The notes: generated by a model not told the origin, from the sequence alone. A DNA stretch of 64,000 nt from Ramlibacter pallidus (GCF_015070875.1 NZ_JADDIV010000001.1:527144-591143), one strand, 5' to 3'. Positions 53,883 to 62,274 are shown, numbered from the stretch's first letter. Numbers and translations are program-made.

Positions 53883-55063
53883 CCGATGAAGGCCATGGAA
53901 GCCCTCGCCCGACACCCGCCGACCCGCGCGAGGCCGCGGAGTCGGCCGGCCTCGTCTACGTCACCGACGAGGAGCGGGGCATCCGCCGCGAGCGCAAGGG
54001 CGACGCGTTCGTCTACTACAAGCCCAACGGCGATCCCGTCACGGACGAGGCGACGCTGGAGCGCGTGCGCAAGCTGGCGATCCCGCCGGCGTACGTCGAC
54101 GTGTGGATCTGTCCCCGGGCCAACGGCCACCTGCAGGCCACCGGCCGCGACGCGCGGGGCCGCAAGCAGTACCGCTACCACCCGCAGTTCCGCGAGCTGC
54201 GCGAGAGCACCAAGTACGAGCACATGATGGAGTTCGCGCGCGCCCTGCCGGCGATCCGCGCGAAGCTGGCCGAACACATGGCCCTGCGCGGGCTGCCGCG
54301 CGAGAAGGTCCTCGCCACGGTGGTCCACCTGCTGGAGACCACCCTGATCCGCGTCGGCAACGACGACTACGCGAAGACCAACAAGAGCTATGGCCTCACG
54401 ACGCTGCGCAACCCGCACGTGAAGGTCGACGGATCGGAACTGCGCTTCCAGTTCAAGGGCAAGAGCGGCAAGACCTGGCGGCTGCAGGTGAAGGACCGGC
54501 GCATCGCCAGGATCGTGCGGGCCTGCCAGGACCTGCCGGGGCAGCGCCTGTTCCAGTACAAGGACGAGAACGGCGAAGTGCGCGAGGTGACTTCGGCGGA
54601 CGTCAACGCCTACCTGCGCGAGGTGACCGGCACCGACATCACGGCCAAGGACTTCCGCACCTGGGCCGGCACCGTGATGGCCGCCCTGGCGCTGCAGGAG
54701 TTCGAGGCCTTCGACACCCAGGCCGCGCAGAAGAAGAACCTGAAGGCGGCCATCGAGCGGGTGTCGTCGCGGCTCGGGAACACGCCGACCATCTGCCGCA
54801 AGTGCTACATCCACCCCGAGGTGCTCAACGCCTACGTCGAGGGCAACCTGCTGCTGGAGATCAAGGACCAGGTGGAGGAGGAGCTGCGCGAGGACCTCGC
54901 CACGCTCAGGCCGGAGGAAGCCGCGGTGCTGGCGATGCTGGAAAGCCGCCTCCAGCGCACGCTGGAGGATTCGCTCAAGGACAGCCTCGCCGCCGCCGGC
55001 AAGGCGAAGCCTGCCGCGAAGAAGACCCGCAAGCCAGCGAAGAAGAAGGCGGCCGCGGCCTAG
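53879..55063 (+). pseudogene. DNA topoisomerase IB with disrupted N-terminus (apparent one-base deletion)
   Basis: The body is a poxvirus-like bacterial topoisomerase IB. It shows VYVTDEERGIRRERKGDAF, AYVDVWICPRANGHLQATG, the active-site region TTLIRVGNDDYAKTNKSYGL, KGKSGKTWRLQVKDRR and the C-terminal Tyr region TPTICRKCYIHPEVLNAY, followed by a Lys/Ala-rich tail. No ATG, GTG or TTG lies in frame near the expected start. ATG 53886 (MKAMEALARH) is out of frame by one base. Adding one C in the CCC run at 53915-53917 joins it to PADPREAAESAGLVYV. Otherwise initiation would need CTG at 53879. It may be an assembly error, a mutation or unusual initiation. Confidence 0.75.
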
Positions 55064-57090
55064 CCCGGGTGCCGGGCCGCCCGCACCTTCACCAGCACCC
55101 GCAGCACTTCGGCCACGCTCCACGCCTGCGCGACGCAGCCGCGCGGGGTGAACGGCGGCTCCGCATCGAAGATCTCGCTGATCGACCCGATGCACGCCTC
55201 GCCGAGGTGCGCCGCGAAGCCGTCGACGAGGTGCTCGATGCCGCGGTTGTCCTCGGGATGCACCTTCAGCCAGGCATCCGCGAACGGCCCGGCCAGCCAG
55301 CCCCAGACCGTTCCCTGGTGGTAAGCCGCATCGCGCGCGCGCAGGTCGCCGTCGTAGCTGGCCTTGTAGTCGGGGTGGCCGGGTGCGAGCGAGCGCAGGC
55401 CCACCGGCGCCAGCAGCAGCCGGTGGGCCACCTCCATCACGCTGCGCCAGCGCTCCGTGTCCAGCACGGGGTTCGGCAGCGCGATGGAGAACAGCATGTT
55501 CGGCCGGATGGCCGGATCGTCGCCCGCTTCGCCGTCGACCACGTCGAACAGGCAGCCGGTCTGCGGATTCCAGAAGCGGCCATTGAAGCTCTCGTGCACG
55601 CGCTGCGCGTGCCGGGCCATCTCGGCGCTGCGCTCCTCGTCGCCCTCTTCCCGCAGCCAGCGTTCCAGCAGGCGCAGCGCGTTGTAGAACAGCGCGTTCA
55701 GCTCCACCGCCTTGCCGCGCCGCGGCGTCACCACCCAGCCTTCGACCTTCGCATCCATCCAGGTCAGCTGGTAGCCTTCGGCGCCCTGCCGCAGCAGGCC
55801 GTCGCGCGGGTCGACGCCGATGTTGAAGCGCGTGCCGCGCAGGTGGTGCTCGACGATGGCGACGAAGGTGGGCAGCGCCTGGCGCAGCGTCAGCCGGTCG
55901 CCGGTCACCGAGACGTAGCGGTCCATCGCGTGGAAGAACCACAGCGTGGCGTCGGCCGTGTGGTACAGGCCTTCGTTCTGCCCCTCGGGGAACATGTTGG
56001 GGATCAGCCCGTCGCGCACGTAGTGCAGGAAGGTCCGCAGGATGTAGCCCGCCTCGGCGTGCCGGCCGGTGGCGAGCGTCAGCCCCTCCAGGCTGATCAT
56101 CGTGTCGCGGCCCCAGTCGGTGAACCAGTGGTAGCCGGCGATCACGGTGCGGGCCTGGTCGCCTTCCGCCTGCGCCCGCGCGGCATCGGCCTGCCGGCTG
56201 AAGGGCGAGATGATGAACTGGTCCGCCGCCAGCACCAGTTCGGCGGCGCGGCCGCTGCGGGCATGCGGGTCGGCCTGCTCCAGCAGGCGCTCGCGCCGGT
56301 GGAACTCGGCCTGCACGGCCTGCTGCGGGGTGAGGGCCTGCACCGTGTCCCAACCTTCGGTGGACGCGATCAGCGTGCACTCTTCGCCGGGCGCGAGCTC
56401 GGCGCGGAAGCGGCCGGGCGTCCAGACCCGCCCGCGCGACGGGTAGCCGCGCGAGGCTTCGACGCGGTAGAAGAACTCGTCGTAGGCGCCGCCTTCCAGC
56501 ACCAGTTCCGTGTCGCGGCCGTGCAGCATCATGCGCAGCGGCGGCAGGTGCGCGTCGCGCTGCGAATGCACCTCGAAGCGCCGGCCCAGCACGTGCAGCC
56601 GGCAGTCCTCGTCGCAGGGCTCCGACACCGGCATCTCGTGGCCCCGGAAGTTCAGGCGCGGCCGCAGGATCAGGCGCACGCCGTGGTGGCCGCCCGTCAT
56701 CCGGTAGTTCACGTGCACCGTGTTCTGGCCGTACGGCAGCAGGATGCGTTTCTCGACGGCGACGTCGCCGACGCGGTAGCGCCAGACCGGCAGGCCCATC
56801 TCCAGCCGGAACTCGGTCAGGATCTCCGGCAGCTGGTAGGGCGTGTCGGCCCGTTCCTCGCCGGCCAGCCGCACCACGCGCTTGTCCGGCATCTGCAGCC
56901 ATTCGCCGAGGTGGCTCAACATGACCGTGCGGCCGATCGGCGTGGGCAGCGCGGCGATCAGGAGACCGTGGTAGCGGCGGGTCGCGACGCCGGCGATCGA
57001 GCCGGAGGCATAGCCGCCCAGTCCGTTGGTCACCAGCCACTCGCGCGTGAGCAGGCGCTCTGGCTCCTCGGTGTTGCCCGGCCAGGGCAT
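55060..57090 (-). CDS. Amylo-alpha-1,6-glucosidase / glycogen debranching enzyme
   Basis: This 676-residue enzyme opens with the GDE_N segment NGLGGYASGSI and RRYHGLLIAALPTPIGRTV. The catalytic GH133-type C-terminal domain is seen in YHWFTDWGRDTMISLEGLTL, NMFPEGQNEGLYHTADATLW and QLTWMDAKVEGW. It removes alpha-1,6 branches from glycogen-like glucans. The ATG at 57090 follows the treZ stop by 16 bp, forming a two-gene operon for glucan/trehalose metabolism. Its stop overlaps the topoisomerase stop in a shared CTAG (55060-55063). Confidence 0.9.
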   Translation of the reverse strand: MPWPGNTEEPERLLTREWLVTNGLGGYASGSIAGVATRRYHGLLIAALPTPIGRTVMLSHLGEWLQMPDKRVVRLAGEERADTPYQLPEILTEFRLEMGLPVWRYRVGDVAVEKRILLPYGQNTVHVNYRMTGGHHGVRLILRPRLNFRGHEMPVSEPCDEDCRLHVLGRRFEVHSQRDAHLPPLRMMLHGRDTELVLEGGAYDEFFYRVEASRGYPSRGRVWTPGRFRAELAPGEECTLIASTEGWDTVQALTPQQAVQAEFHRRERLLEQADPHARSGRAAELVLAADQFIISPFSRQADAARAQAEGDQARTVIAGYHWFTDWGRDTMISLEGLTLATGRHAEAGYILRTFLHYVRDGLIPNMFPEGQNEGLYHTADATLWFFHAMDRYVSVTGDRLTLRQALPTFVAIVEHHLRGTRFNIGVDPRDGLLRQGAEGYQLTWMDAKVEGWVVTPRRGKAVELNALFYNALRLLERWLREEGDEERSAEMARHAQRVHESFNGRFWNPQTGCLFDVVDGEAGDDPAIRPNMLFSIALPNPVLDTERWRSVMEVAHRLLLAPVGLRSLAPGHPDYKASYDGDLRARDAAYHQGTVWGWLAGPFADAWLKVHPEDNRGIEHLVDGFAAHLGEACIGSISEIFDAEPPFTPRGCVAQAWSVAEVLRVLVKVRAARHPG

Positions 57091-57106
57091 CGTGTTCAGG
57101 ATGGCT

Positions 57107-58984
57107 TCAGCCAACGTCTTCGTCCTCCAGGGGATGCGGCACCAGCACCGCGGTCGCGTGCGCGGGCAGCCGCCAGCTGTGTTCGCCGTCGGGCTCGGCC
57201 ATGCCGTTGCCCTGGTAGCGGGGGTCCTCGCTGTGCCACAACAGCTTCCAGCGGCAACCGGCGGGTGGTGCCAGCAGCGGCTCGGGCATCGGCACGAGCG
57301 GCAGCGTGGCGCCGAGGTTCGTGACGACCAGCCGGTCGTCGCCATCGGGCGCCAGGAACCGCAGCAGGAAGGCCTCGGGCCCCAGGACGGCCCCGTGCAT
57401 TCGGCCGGCGTCCTGCGCCGAGAACACCGGGTCTTCGCGGCGCAGGCGCAGCAGGTCGCGGTGCAAGTGCAGGACGTGGGCGTTGCGCTCGCGTTCCGCG
57501 TGGTCCAGCTGGCAGGCCCGGAAGGTCGCCTCGTCGGCGGGGACCGCGAGCAGCCGCGCGCCGTGCGGGTTGCCGATGTTCGGGAACTGCGCGAGGAACT
57601 CGTGCCGTCCCTTGCGCACCAGCTCGTCGAGTCCGTCCTCGTGCGAAGCGAAATACAGGAAGGGCGCACTGGCCGCGAACTCCTGCCCCTGGAACAGCAG
57701 CGGCGTGCCGGGGGCCAGCAGCAGCAGCGCGGTGAGCGCGCGCAGCCGGCCGGGCGAGGTGAGCTGGTGCAGTCGCTGGCCCCTGGCGCTGTTCGCCACC
57801 TGGTCGTGGTTCTGCAGAAACTGGATGAAGGCATGCGCCGGCAGGTCCAGCGACGGATGGCCGCGGCGCTTCTTCTGCCAGGCGTAGTACTGGCCCTGGT
57901 ACAGGAAGCCCCACTTGAGCGCGGAGACGAGCTCCTGGGGCGTTCCCCGTGTCTCCGTGTAGTAGGCCTCGCAGGCGCCGGTGGCCGCGACCGTGGCGCT
58001 GTGGTGGAAGTCGTCGTTCCAGAGCGCATCGAGCCCCTGGCCGCCGGCGTCCGGGGCTCGTGCGAGTTCGGCGTGCTGCGGCTCGTTCTCCGCCGAGATG
58101 TAGATGCTGCGCCGCCCCGCCGCCGCCCGCGCGGCCCGCGTGATGTCGGCCACGATGTGCGTCGTGCTGCTGTCGAACAAGCACTGCGTCGCGTCCAGTC
58201 GCAGGCCGTCGAAGTGGAACTCGTCGATCCAGTAGGCGGCGTTGCAGGTGAAGAATTCGCGCACCGGCGCGCTGTTCTCGCCGTCGAAGTTGATCGCGTC
58301 GCCCCACTCGTTGACGTATTTCCTGCTCAGGTACCAGGGCGAAAAGCGCGGCAGGTAGTTGCCGCTCGGCCCGAAGTGGTTGTAGACGACGTCGTGGATC
58401 ACGCCCAGGCCCAGCGCATGCGCGCGGTCGATGAAGCGGCGCAGGTCGTCCGGCGTGCCGTACAGGCGCGTGGGCGCGAACAGGTTGACGCCGTCGTAGC
58501 CCCAGCCGAACGGTCCGTTGAATTCGTTGACCGGCATCATCTCGATGACGGTGACGCCGAGGTCGCGCAGGTACGGCAGGTGCGCCTGCGCCGCCGCATA
58601 GGTGCCCACCGGCGTGAAGGTGCCGATGTGCATCTCGTACAGCACCTGGCCCTTCGCGGTCACGCCGTGCCACGCGCCGTCGGTCCACTCGAAGGCCGAC
58701 GGATCGACGACCTCCGAAGGTCCGTGCGGACCCTCGGGCTGCCGGCGCGAGGCGGGATCCGCGAAGGCCTCCCCACCGTCGAGCCGGAAGCGATACCGCG
58801 TGCCCGGCAGCGCCCTCTCCACCACGCCGCTGAAGTAGCCGCCGGCCTCTTCGCGCAGCGGCACCGACCCGCCTGCCTCCACCTGCACCTCCACTTTGCG
58901 GGCGGCCGGCGCCCACACGCGGAAGTGCGTGCCTTCGGAAGGCCGGTACTCGGCTCCGATGGGAAGACGCCGCGGGCTGGTCAT
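57107..58984 (-). CDS. treZ: Malto-oligosyltrehalose trehalohydrolase
   Basis: This 625-residue GH13 enzyme releases trehalose from maltooligosyl-trehalose. An N-terminal CBM48-like region (THFRVWAPAARKVEVQVEAG) precedes the TIM barrel with VLYEMHIGTFTPVGTYAAA, IHDVVYNHFGPSGNYL, the nucleophile Asp264 in DGLRLDATQ and the acid/base Glu299 in ISAENEPQH, then FLQNHDQVANSARG. The ATG at 58984 is chosen because MTSPRRLPIGAEY matches family starts; upstream in-frame codons are likely untranslated. treY and treS are not in this window. Confidence 0.93.
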   Translation of the reverse strand: MTSPRRLPIGAEYRPSEGTHFRVWAPAARKVEVQVEAGGSVPLREEAGGYFSGVVERALPGTRYRFRLDGGEAFADPASRRQPEGPHGPSEVVDPSAFEWTDGAWHGVTAKGQVLYEMHIGTFTPVGTYAAAQAHLPYLRDLGVTVIEMMPVNEFNGPFGWGYDGVNLFAPTRLYGTPDDLRRFIDRAHALGLGVIHDVVYNHFGPSGNYLPRFSPWYLSRKYVNEWGDAINFDGENSAPVREFFTCNAAYWIDEFHFDGLRLDATQCLFDSSTTHIVADITRAARAAAGRRSIYISAENEPQHAELARAPDAGGQGLDALWNDDFHHSATVAATGACEAYYTETRGTPQELVSALKWGFLYQGQYYAWQKKRRGHPSLDLPAHAFIQFLQNHDQVANSARGQRLHQLTSPGRLRALTALLLLAPGTPLLFQGQEFAASAPFLYFASHEDGLDELVRKGRHEFLAQFPNIGNPHGARLLAVPADEATFRACQLDHAERERNAHVLHLHRDLLRLRREDPVFSAQDAGRMHGAVLGPEAFLLRFLAPDGDDRLVVTNLGATLPLVPMPEPLLAPPAGCRWKLLWHSEDPRYQGNGMAEPDGEHSWRLPAHATAVLVPHPLEDEDVG

Positions 58985-59124
58985 CGTGGAGAGGGTCTGC
59001 AGGGCACGCGGAAATTGTGCAGTGCAGAACGCGGTTCGTGGGTCGATCGCAATGTCCGCCTGCAACCTCACGCAATGCAGGACCAGTCGTGCATCATGGA
59101 GCGCATCCAGGACAGGAGACAACG

Positions 59125-60099
59125 ATGGGCCACCCTCATGCGCCGAGCCGTCGCGGCTTCCTCGCGGCTGCGCTTGCACTCTCCGCGCCCTGGGCCGGCG
59201 CGCAGTCTTATCCGAACAAGCCCATCCGCATGATGGTGGGCTACGCCGCCGGCGGCGGCGTCGACGCCCTTGCGCGCATGCTGGCGCAACGGCTGGCCCC
59301 GTTGCTGGGCCAGCAGGTGGTGGTGGAGAACCGCGCCGGCGCCTCCGGGATGATCGCGGCCGAAGCGGTGGCCAAGTCGGCGCCCGACGGCTACACGCTC
59401 GGCATGGGCGAGAGCGGCATGCTCATCAGCTCACATCTGCAACCGCGCGCCGGCTTCGATCCATTGCGCGCGTTCGCGCCGATCGCGGGCACCTTCATCG
59501 CGCCGCTGCTGATCGTGGCGAACAACGACACCGGCCTGGGTTCGCCCAGGGAACTGATCGCGCTGCTCAAGGCGAACCCGGGCAGGCTGTCGTACGCGAC
59601 GTCGGGCGTGGGCACCGTGCACCACCTGGGCTTCGAGCTGCTGAAGGCGCAGACCCGGACCTTCGCCGTGCACATCCCCTACCGCGGGGCCTCGCAGATC
59701 CTCCCCGACGTGATCAGCGGCCAGGTGCCGCTTGCCGTCGTCAGCGCGGCGGGCGGACTGGCGCAGGCGAAGTCCGGACGGGTGCGGGCGGTCGCGATGA
59801 TGAACCGCGCCGTGCTGCCGGGTGCCGAGAACGTGCCCGCCATGGCCGACGCGCTGCCCGGCTTCGACGTGGCGCCGCGGTTGATGCTGCTGGCCCCCGC
59901 GGGGACGCCGCCGGCGATCGTGGACCGCCTCCACGAAGCGGTGCGGTCGGTGCTGGAAAGCCCGGAGTTCGCCCGGGCAGCGGCACAGCAGGGTGCCATG
60001 CCGGCCTACATGGCGCCGGCCGCCTTGGCGGCGGACCTGGTCCGGGAGTCGGCCAGCTGGGCGCGCCTGATCAGCGCCCAGAAGATCGTGGTGCAGTGA
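59125..60099 (+). CDS. Bug/TctC family tripartite tricarboxylate transport substrate-binding protein
   Basis: This 324-residue periplasmic protein has a twin-Arg style signal (SRRGFLAAALALSAPWAGA). The family sequence follows: YPNKPIRMMVGYAAGGGVDA, VVVENRAGASGMIAAEAVAK, HIPYRGASQILPDVISG and the terminal LISAQKI. Many such orphan Bug proteins occur in Burkholderiales without adjacent TctA/TctB. The ligand is unknown. AGGAG precedes the ATG, which overrules the upstream in-frame start. Confidence 0.9.
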   Translation: MGHPHAPSRRGFLAAALALSAPWAGAQSYPNKPIRMMVGYAAGGGVDALARMLAQRLAPLLGQQVVVENRAGASGMIAAEAVAKSAPDGYTLGMGESGMLISSHLQPRAGFDPLRAFAPIAGTFIAPLLIVANNDTGLGSPRELIALLKANPGRLSYATSGVGTVHHLGFELLKAQTRTFAVHIPYRGASQILPDVISGQVPLAVVSAAGGLAQAKSGRVRAVAMMNRAVLPGAENVPAMADALPGFDVAPRLMLLAPAGTPPAIVDRLHEAVRSVLESPEFARAAAQQGAMPAYMAPAALAADLVRESASWARLISAQKIVVQ

Positions 60100-60310
60100 G
60101 TGGCGCCTCGGCGTCCGGCGAGACGGGCGACCGGCGCTCGCGCCCGGCATTCCTCAACGAGCTGAAGAGGAAAGTGCCCTGGTGCAGGTCGACCCCCGCA
60201 TACCACTGGCAATAAGCGGTGTCGCCACTGGCGGCGCGCACCACCATCGGCGGGCCGCCCGTCTGCAGGCGGACCACGTCGCCCGCTTCGAAAACCGGTT
60301 CACTTTCCAC
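60071..60310 (-). CDS. DUF2158 (YodC-like) protein, 79 aa
   Basis: The core ESEPVFEAGDVVRLQTGGPP then MVVRAASGDTAYCQWYAG and LHQGTFLFSSL matches DUF2158/YodC, a small SH3-like beta-barrel family of unknown function. GTG 60310 gives the family-like N-terminus and has AGGAGG about 12 nt upstream. ATG 60340 is an alternative. The C-terminal ~27 residues run into the Bug gene's 3' end (29-bp overlap of convergent genes). A TCCTAC motif (60355-60360 complement) lies 45 bp upstream. Confidence 0.7.
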   Translation of the reverse strand: MESEPVFEAGDVVRLQTGGPPMVVRAASGDTAYCQWYAGVDLHQGTFLFSSLRNAGRERRSPVSPDAEAPLTAPRSSGR

Positions 60311-60354
60311 ACCGGGATTCTGCCCTCCTGCCGCGGCCATGTCATCGCGGTGGC

Positions 60355-60360
60355 GTAGGA
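60355..60360 (-). promoter_or_regulatory. TCCTAC motif upstream of the DUF2158 gene
   Basis: GTAGGA on the plus strand reads TCCTAC toward the gene and lies 45 bp before the start at 60310. No second copy is found at 23 bp. Confidence 0.25.
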
Positions 60361-60397
60361 CAGGGCCGGAAACCTCTCCAGCCGCCCGCCCGCGTGG

Positions 60398-60760
60398 CTA
60401 GGCACCCTGCTCCGCCACCCAGCGCACCAGGGCTTCGCTGTCGCTCTTGTCGAAGACGGCATCGGCACCCAGCCTTTCGCAATGCCACCGGATGCCGTCG
60501 GTGACGTAGCTGCTGAACACCACGACCTTCTTCGCCGCGGAAGCGGCACGTGGGATCACGCCGAAGCCGGAGCCCTGGTCCAGGACGAGGTCGATGATGG
60601 CGACGTCCCAGTCATCCGGGTGCTCGGCCAGCCACGACTTCGCTTCGGCTTCGGTGATGGCCGTGGCGACGATGGCCGAACCGCCGGCTGCGGCGAGGCG
60701 TTCCCGCAGCAGCACCTGCATGTCGTGCCGGTCTTCCACCAAAAACACCCGTGCGGCCAC
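60398..60760 (-). CDS. Single-domain response regulator (receiver only), 120 aa
   Basis: This CheY-like receiver domain has FLVEDRHDMQVLLRERLAAA (acidic pocket at the start), the phospho-acceptor Asp in WDVAIIDLVLDQG and the conserved Lys in FDKSDSEALVRW. There is no output domain. The start is GTG 60760, with GGAGG 4-5 nt upstream. It may receive phosphate from an unlinked kinase such as the PAS kinase at 31073, but that is speculation. It lies 49 bp after the 70-aa gene at 60810 on the same strand. Confidence 0.85.
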   Translation of the reverse strand: MAARVFLVEDRHDMQVLLRERLAAAGGSAIVATAITEAEAKSWLAEHPDDWDVAIIDLVLDQGSGFGVIPRAASAAKKVVVFSSYVTDGIRWHCERLGADAVFDKSDSEALVRWVAEQGA

Positions 60761-60809
60761 ACAGCCTCCAACAGCATGCACAAGCTCGTCCCGTCGCGTC
60801 CGCGGCGAT

Positions 60810-61022
60810 TCAGCGCGTGCCGATCGTGGCCACCGCCTTGGCGAACACGACGTCGCACAGCAGGCGCAAGGCCCGCACATGCTCCTGGCCGGCGTCGAGC
60901 GCCTGTTGCGTGACGGTACCCGCCGCATAGCCGGTCGCCAGCTGCTCGAGCGTGCGCTCCGCTTCCAGGAGAGCCCGGTGCGCTTTGAGCCAGTCCTGCA
61001 GCGTTGTTGAATTCGCGACCAT
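60810..61022 (-). CDS. Hypothetical helical protein, 70 aa
   Basis: The protein (VANSTTLQDWLKAHRALLEA, ERTLEQLATGYAAGTVTQQA, LLCDVVFAKAVATIGTR) is predicted to form a helical hairpin, with no signal peptide. GGAGAG lies upstream of the ATG at 61022. It is the first gene of a likely two-gene unit with the receiver protein at 60398. I recognise no family. Confidence 0.55.
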   Translation of the reverse strand: MVANSTTLQDWLKAHRALLEAERTLEQLATGYAAGTVTQQALDAGQEHVRALRLLCDVVFAKAVATIGTR

Positions 61023-61114
61023 CCAGGCACTCTCCGTCAGGCGGCCCGGCGGGGCCGCGCGAGGGATTGTGCACGAGGATGGCGCCCTCGCCGGCAAGGC
61101 GCCGGCGAGCCGGG

Positions 61115-61426
61115 TCAGTTCGTGGTCTTCTTGTTCGGCGCGCCGCCGGTCATGGTGCTGGCCTCGCCCGCGCGGTCCGGCACGTTGGTCGTGGCCGCGG
61201 CGCTGCCCTTGGTGGCGGCCTTGCCGCCCTTGGCCGACTTGCCGGCCTTGGTCTTGCCGGACGTGGTGGTGGCGTTGCTCGTCTTGGCGTTCGGCGCGCC
61301 GCCCGTCATGGTGCTCGCCTCTCCGGCGCGCTGCGGCGTGTTGGTGGTTTCCGCGGCCTGCTGGGCGTGGGCGGCGCCGGTGGCGAACGCGGCGGCGATG
61401 GCGATCTGGATGAGGTTCTTGACCAT
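61115..61426 (-). CDS. Exported small protein with two RAGEASTMTGGAPN motifs, 103 aa
   Basis: A signal peptide (VKNLIQIAIAAAFATGAAHA) precedes two copies of RAGEASTMTGGAPN, at 61289-61330 and 61133-61174. They are separated by a Lys/Thr/Ala-rich linker (SGKTKAGKSAKGGKAATKG) and each is followed by a Lys-Thr tail (AKTSN, KKTTN). The same peptide occurs once in the unrelated gene at 35065. It is predicted periplasmic, basic and disordered. A TCCTAC pair with exact 23-bp spacing lies 75-103 bp upstream. The function is unknown. Confidence 0.75.
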   Translation of the reverse strand: MVKNLIQIAIAAAFATGAAHAQQAAETTNTPQRAGEASTMTGGAPNAKTSNATTTSGKTKAGKSAKGGKAATKGSAAATTNVPDRAGEASTMTGGAPNKKTTN

Positions 61427-61500
61427 GCGATGTCTCCGGTGGTGATGTGTCAGCGCTGTTTGCGCAGCCCCCCAGTAGGCGCCTGCCATCGCGGCGAACG

Positions 61501-61529
61501 GTAGGACCGTGGCGGCTGTCGCGGTAGGA
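61501..61529 (-). promoter_or_regulatory. Direct repeat TCCTAC-N17-TCCTAC upstream of gene 61115
   Basis: GTAGGA at 61501-61506 and 61524-61529 reads as TCCTAC twice, 23 bp apart, toward the gene starting at 61426. This is the same spacing as the pair at 157-185. The rest of the gap 61427-61671 shows no gene. Confidence 0.45.
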
Positions 61530-61671
61530 ACACGGCCGCAGGTGCCCGGGGTCACGAAGGGGCCCGTCGCAGGGCAGTGCACGCGCAAGCTGCTGTAAAT
61601 TGCTGCTTCGACCAGCGATCCAGGCAGCCGAGGCCACCCAGACCGCGTTTCTGTACGGAACCGCGCCTGCC

Positions 61672-61884
61672 ATGCTCAACGCCTGCGAAGTCATCGTGCC
61701 CGGGATGTACTGGTACTACCAGAGCGTGGGCAGTCCCCCGCGCCTGGTGGAAGTCACGCGCACACCCGAAGGCCTGGTGGCCAATCTCGACGCCACCGAT
61801 GGAGGGGACGGCCCGGTGCTGCTCGCCCGCCTGGACGGCGCCTTCGAAGGCCCGGTGCGGCCCGCCCAAGGAACGCCGCGGTGA
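61672..61884 (+). CDS. Hypothetical protein, 70 aa
   Basis: The protein reads LNACEVIVPGMYWYYQSVG then PPRLVEVTRTPEGLVANLD and ends GTPR. It looks like a small beta-rich protein with no signal. A TTG at 61600 would give 94 aa, but ATG 61672 is preferred. Its stop overlaps the next start (GTGA at 61881), so it is coupled to the 83-aa gene. I recognise no family. Confidence 0.5.
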   Translation: MLNACEVIVPGMYWYYQSVGSPPRLVEVTRTPEGLVANLDATDGGDGPVLLARLDGAFEGPVRPAQGTPR

Positions 61885-62132
61885 GCCGGGAGTTCGCACC
61901 GGACGAACAGTTGCCGGTGTACCGGACGCGCGATGCCGTCGCGACGCTCACCGCCATGCGCGACCTGGTCGCGGACCTCGAGTCCGGGGCGATCGCCGAA
62001 GCCCTGTTCCGCGTCGAGCATCACGACGGGACGCGCTTCACCTACCACCTGAGCTATGCGACGCCGGCCCAGCGGAATGCCACCCTGCTCCTGATGCTGA
62101 CGCTGCGTGCCGAGCTGCAGGGCGCCGCCTGA
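61881..62132 (+). CDS. Hypothetical protein, 83 aa
   Basis: This small soluble protein (REFAPDEQLPVYRTRDAVA, LVADLESGAIAEALFRVEHH, YHLSYATPAQRNATLLLML) starts at GTG 61881 overlapping the previous stop by 4 nt. I recognise no family. The pair forms a two-gene operon upstream of the oppositely oriented tRNA-Arg. Confidence 0.5.
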   Translation: MSREFAPDEQLPVYRTRDAVATLTAMRDLVADLESGAIAEALFRVEHHDGTRFTYHLSYATPAQRNATLLLMLTLRAELQGAA

Positions 62133-62147
62133 GGCGCGCCAAAGAAC

Positions 62148-62179
62148 AAGGGCCTACGTCCGTGAAGACGTAAGCCCTT
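62148..62179 (-). terminator. Hairpin downstream of tRNA-Arg
   Basis: AAGGGCCTACGTC (62148-62160) and GACGTAAGCCCTT (62167-62179) form an almost perfect 13-bp stem with a 6-nt loop. On the minus strand it lies 18 bp past the tRNA 3' end and is followed by GUUCUUU, so it probably terminates the tRNA transcript. Confidence 0.6.
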
Positions 62180-62197
62180 GATTTGACTCGCAAATTT

Positions 62198-62274
62198 TGG
62201 TGCGGCTGGCAGGATTCGAACCCACGACCCCTTGGTTCGTAGCCAAGTACTCTATCCAACTGAGCTACAGCCGC
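62198..62274 (-). tRNA. tRNA-Arg (anticodon ACG)
   Basis: The minus strand reads GCGGCTGTAGCTCAGTTGG at the 5' end, an anticodon arm CTTGG-CTACGAA-CCAAG with anticodon ACG, a T arm with GGTTCGAATCC, and an encoded CCA end (TGG at 62198-62200). The 77-nt cloverleaf is complete. Position 34 A is normally edited to inosine, allowing it to read CGU, CGC and CGA. Confidence 0.97.

Noticed and set aside
60398..61030. N-terminally extended 210-codon form of the receiver protein
   Set aside because: The extension overlaps the separate 70-aa gene at 60810-61022 in another frame, and a ribosome site fits the GTG at 60760.
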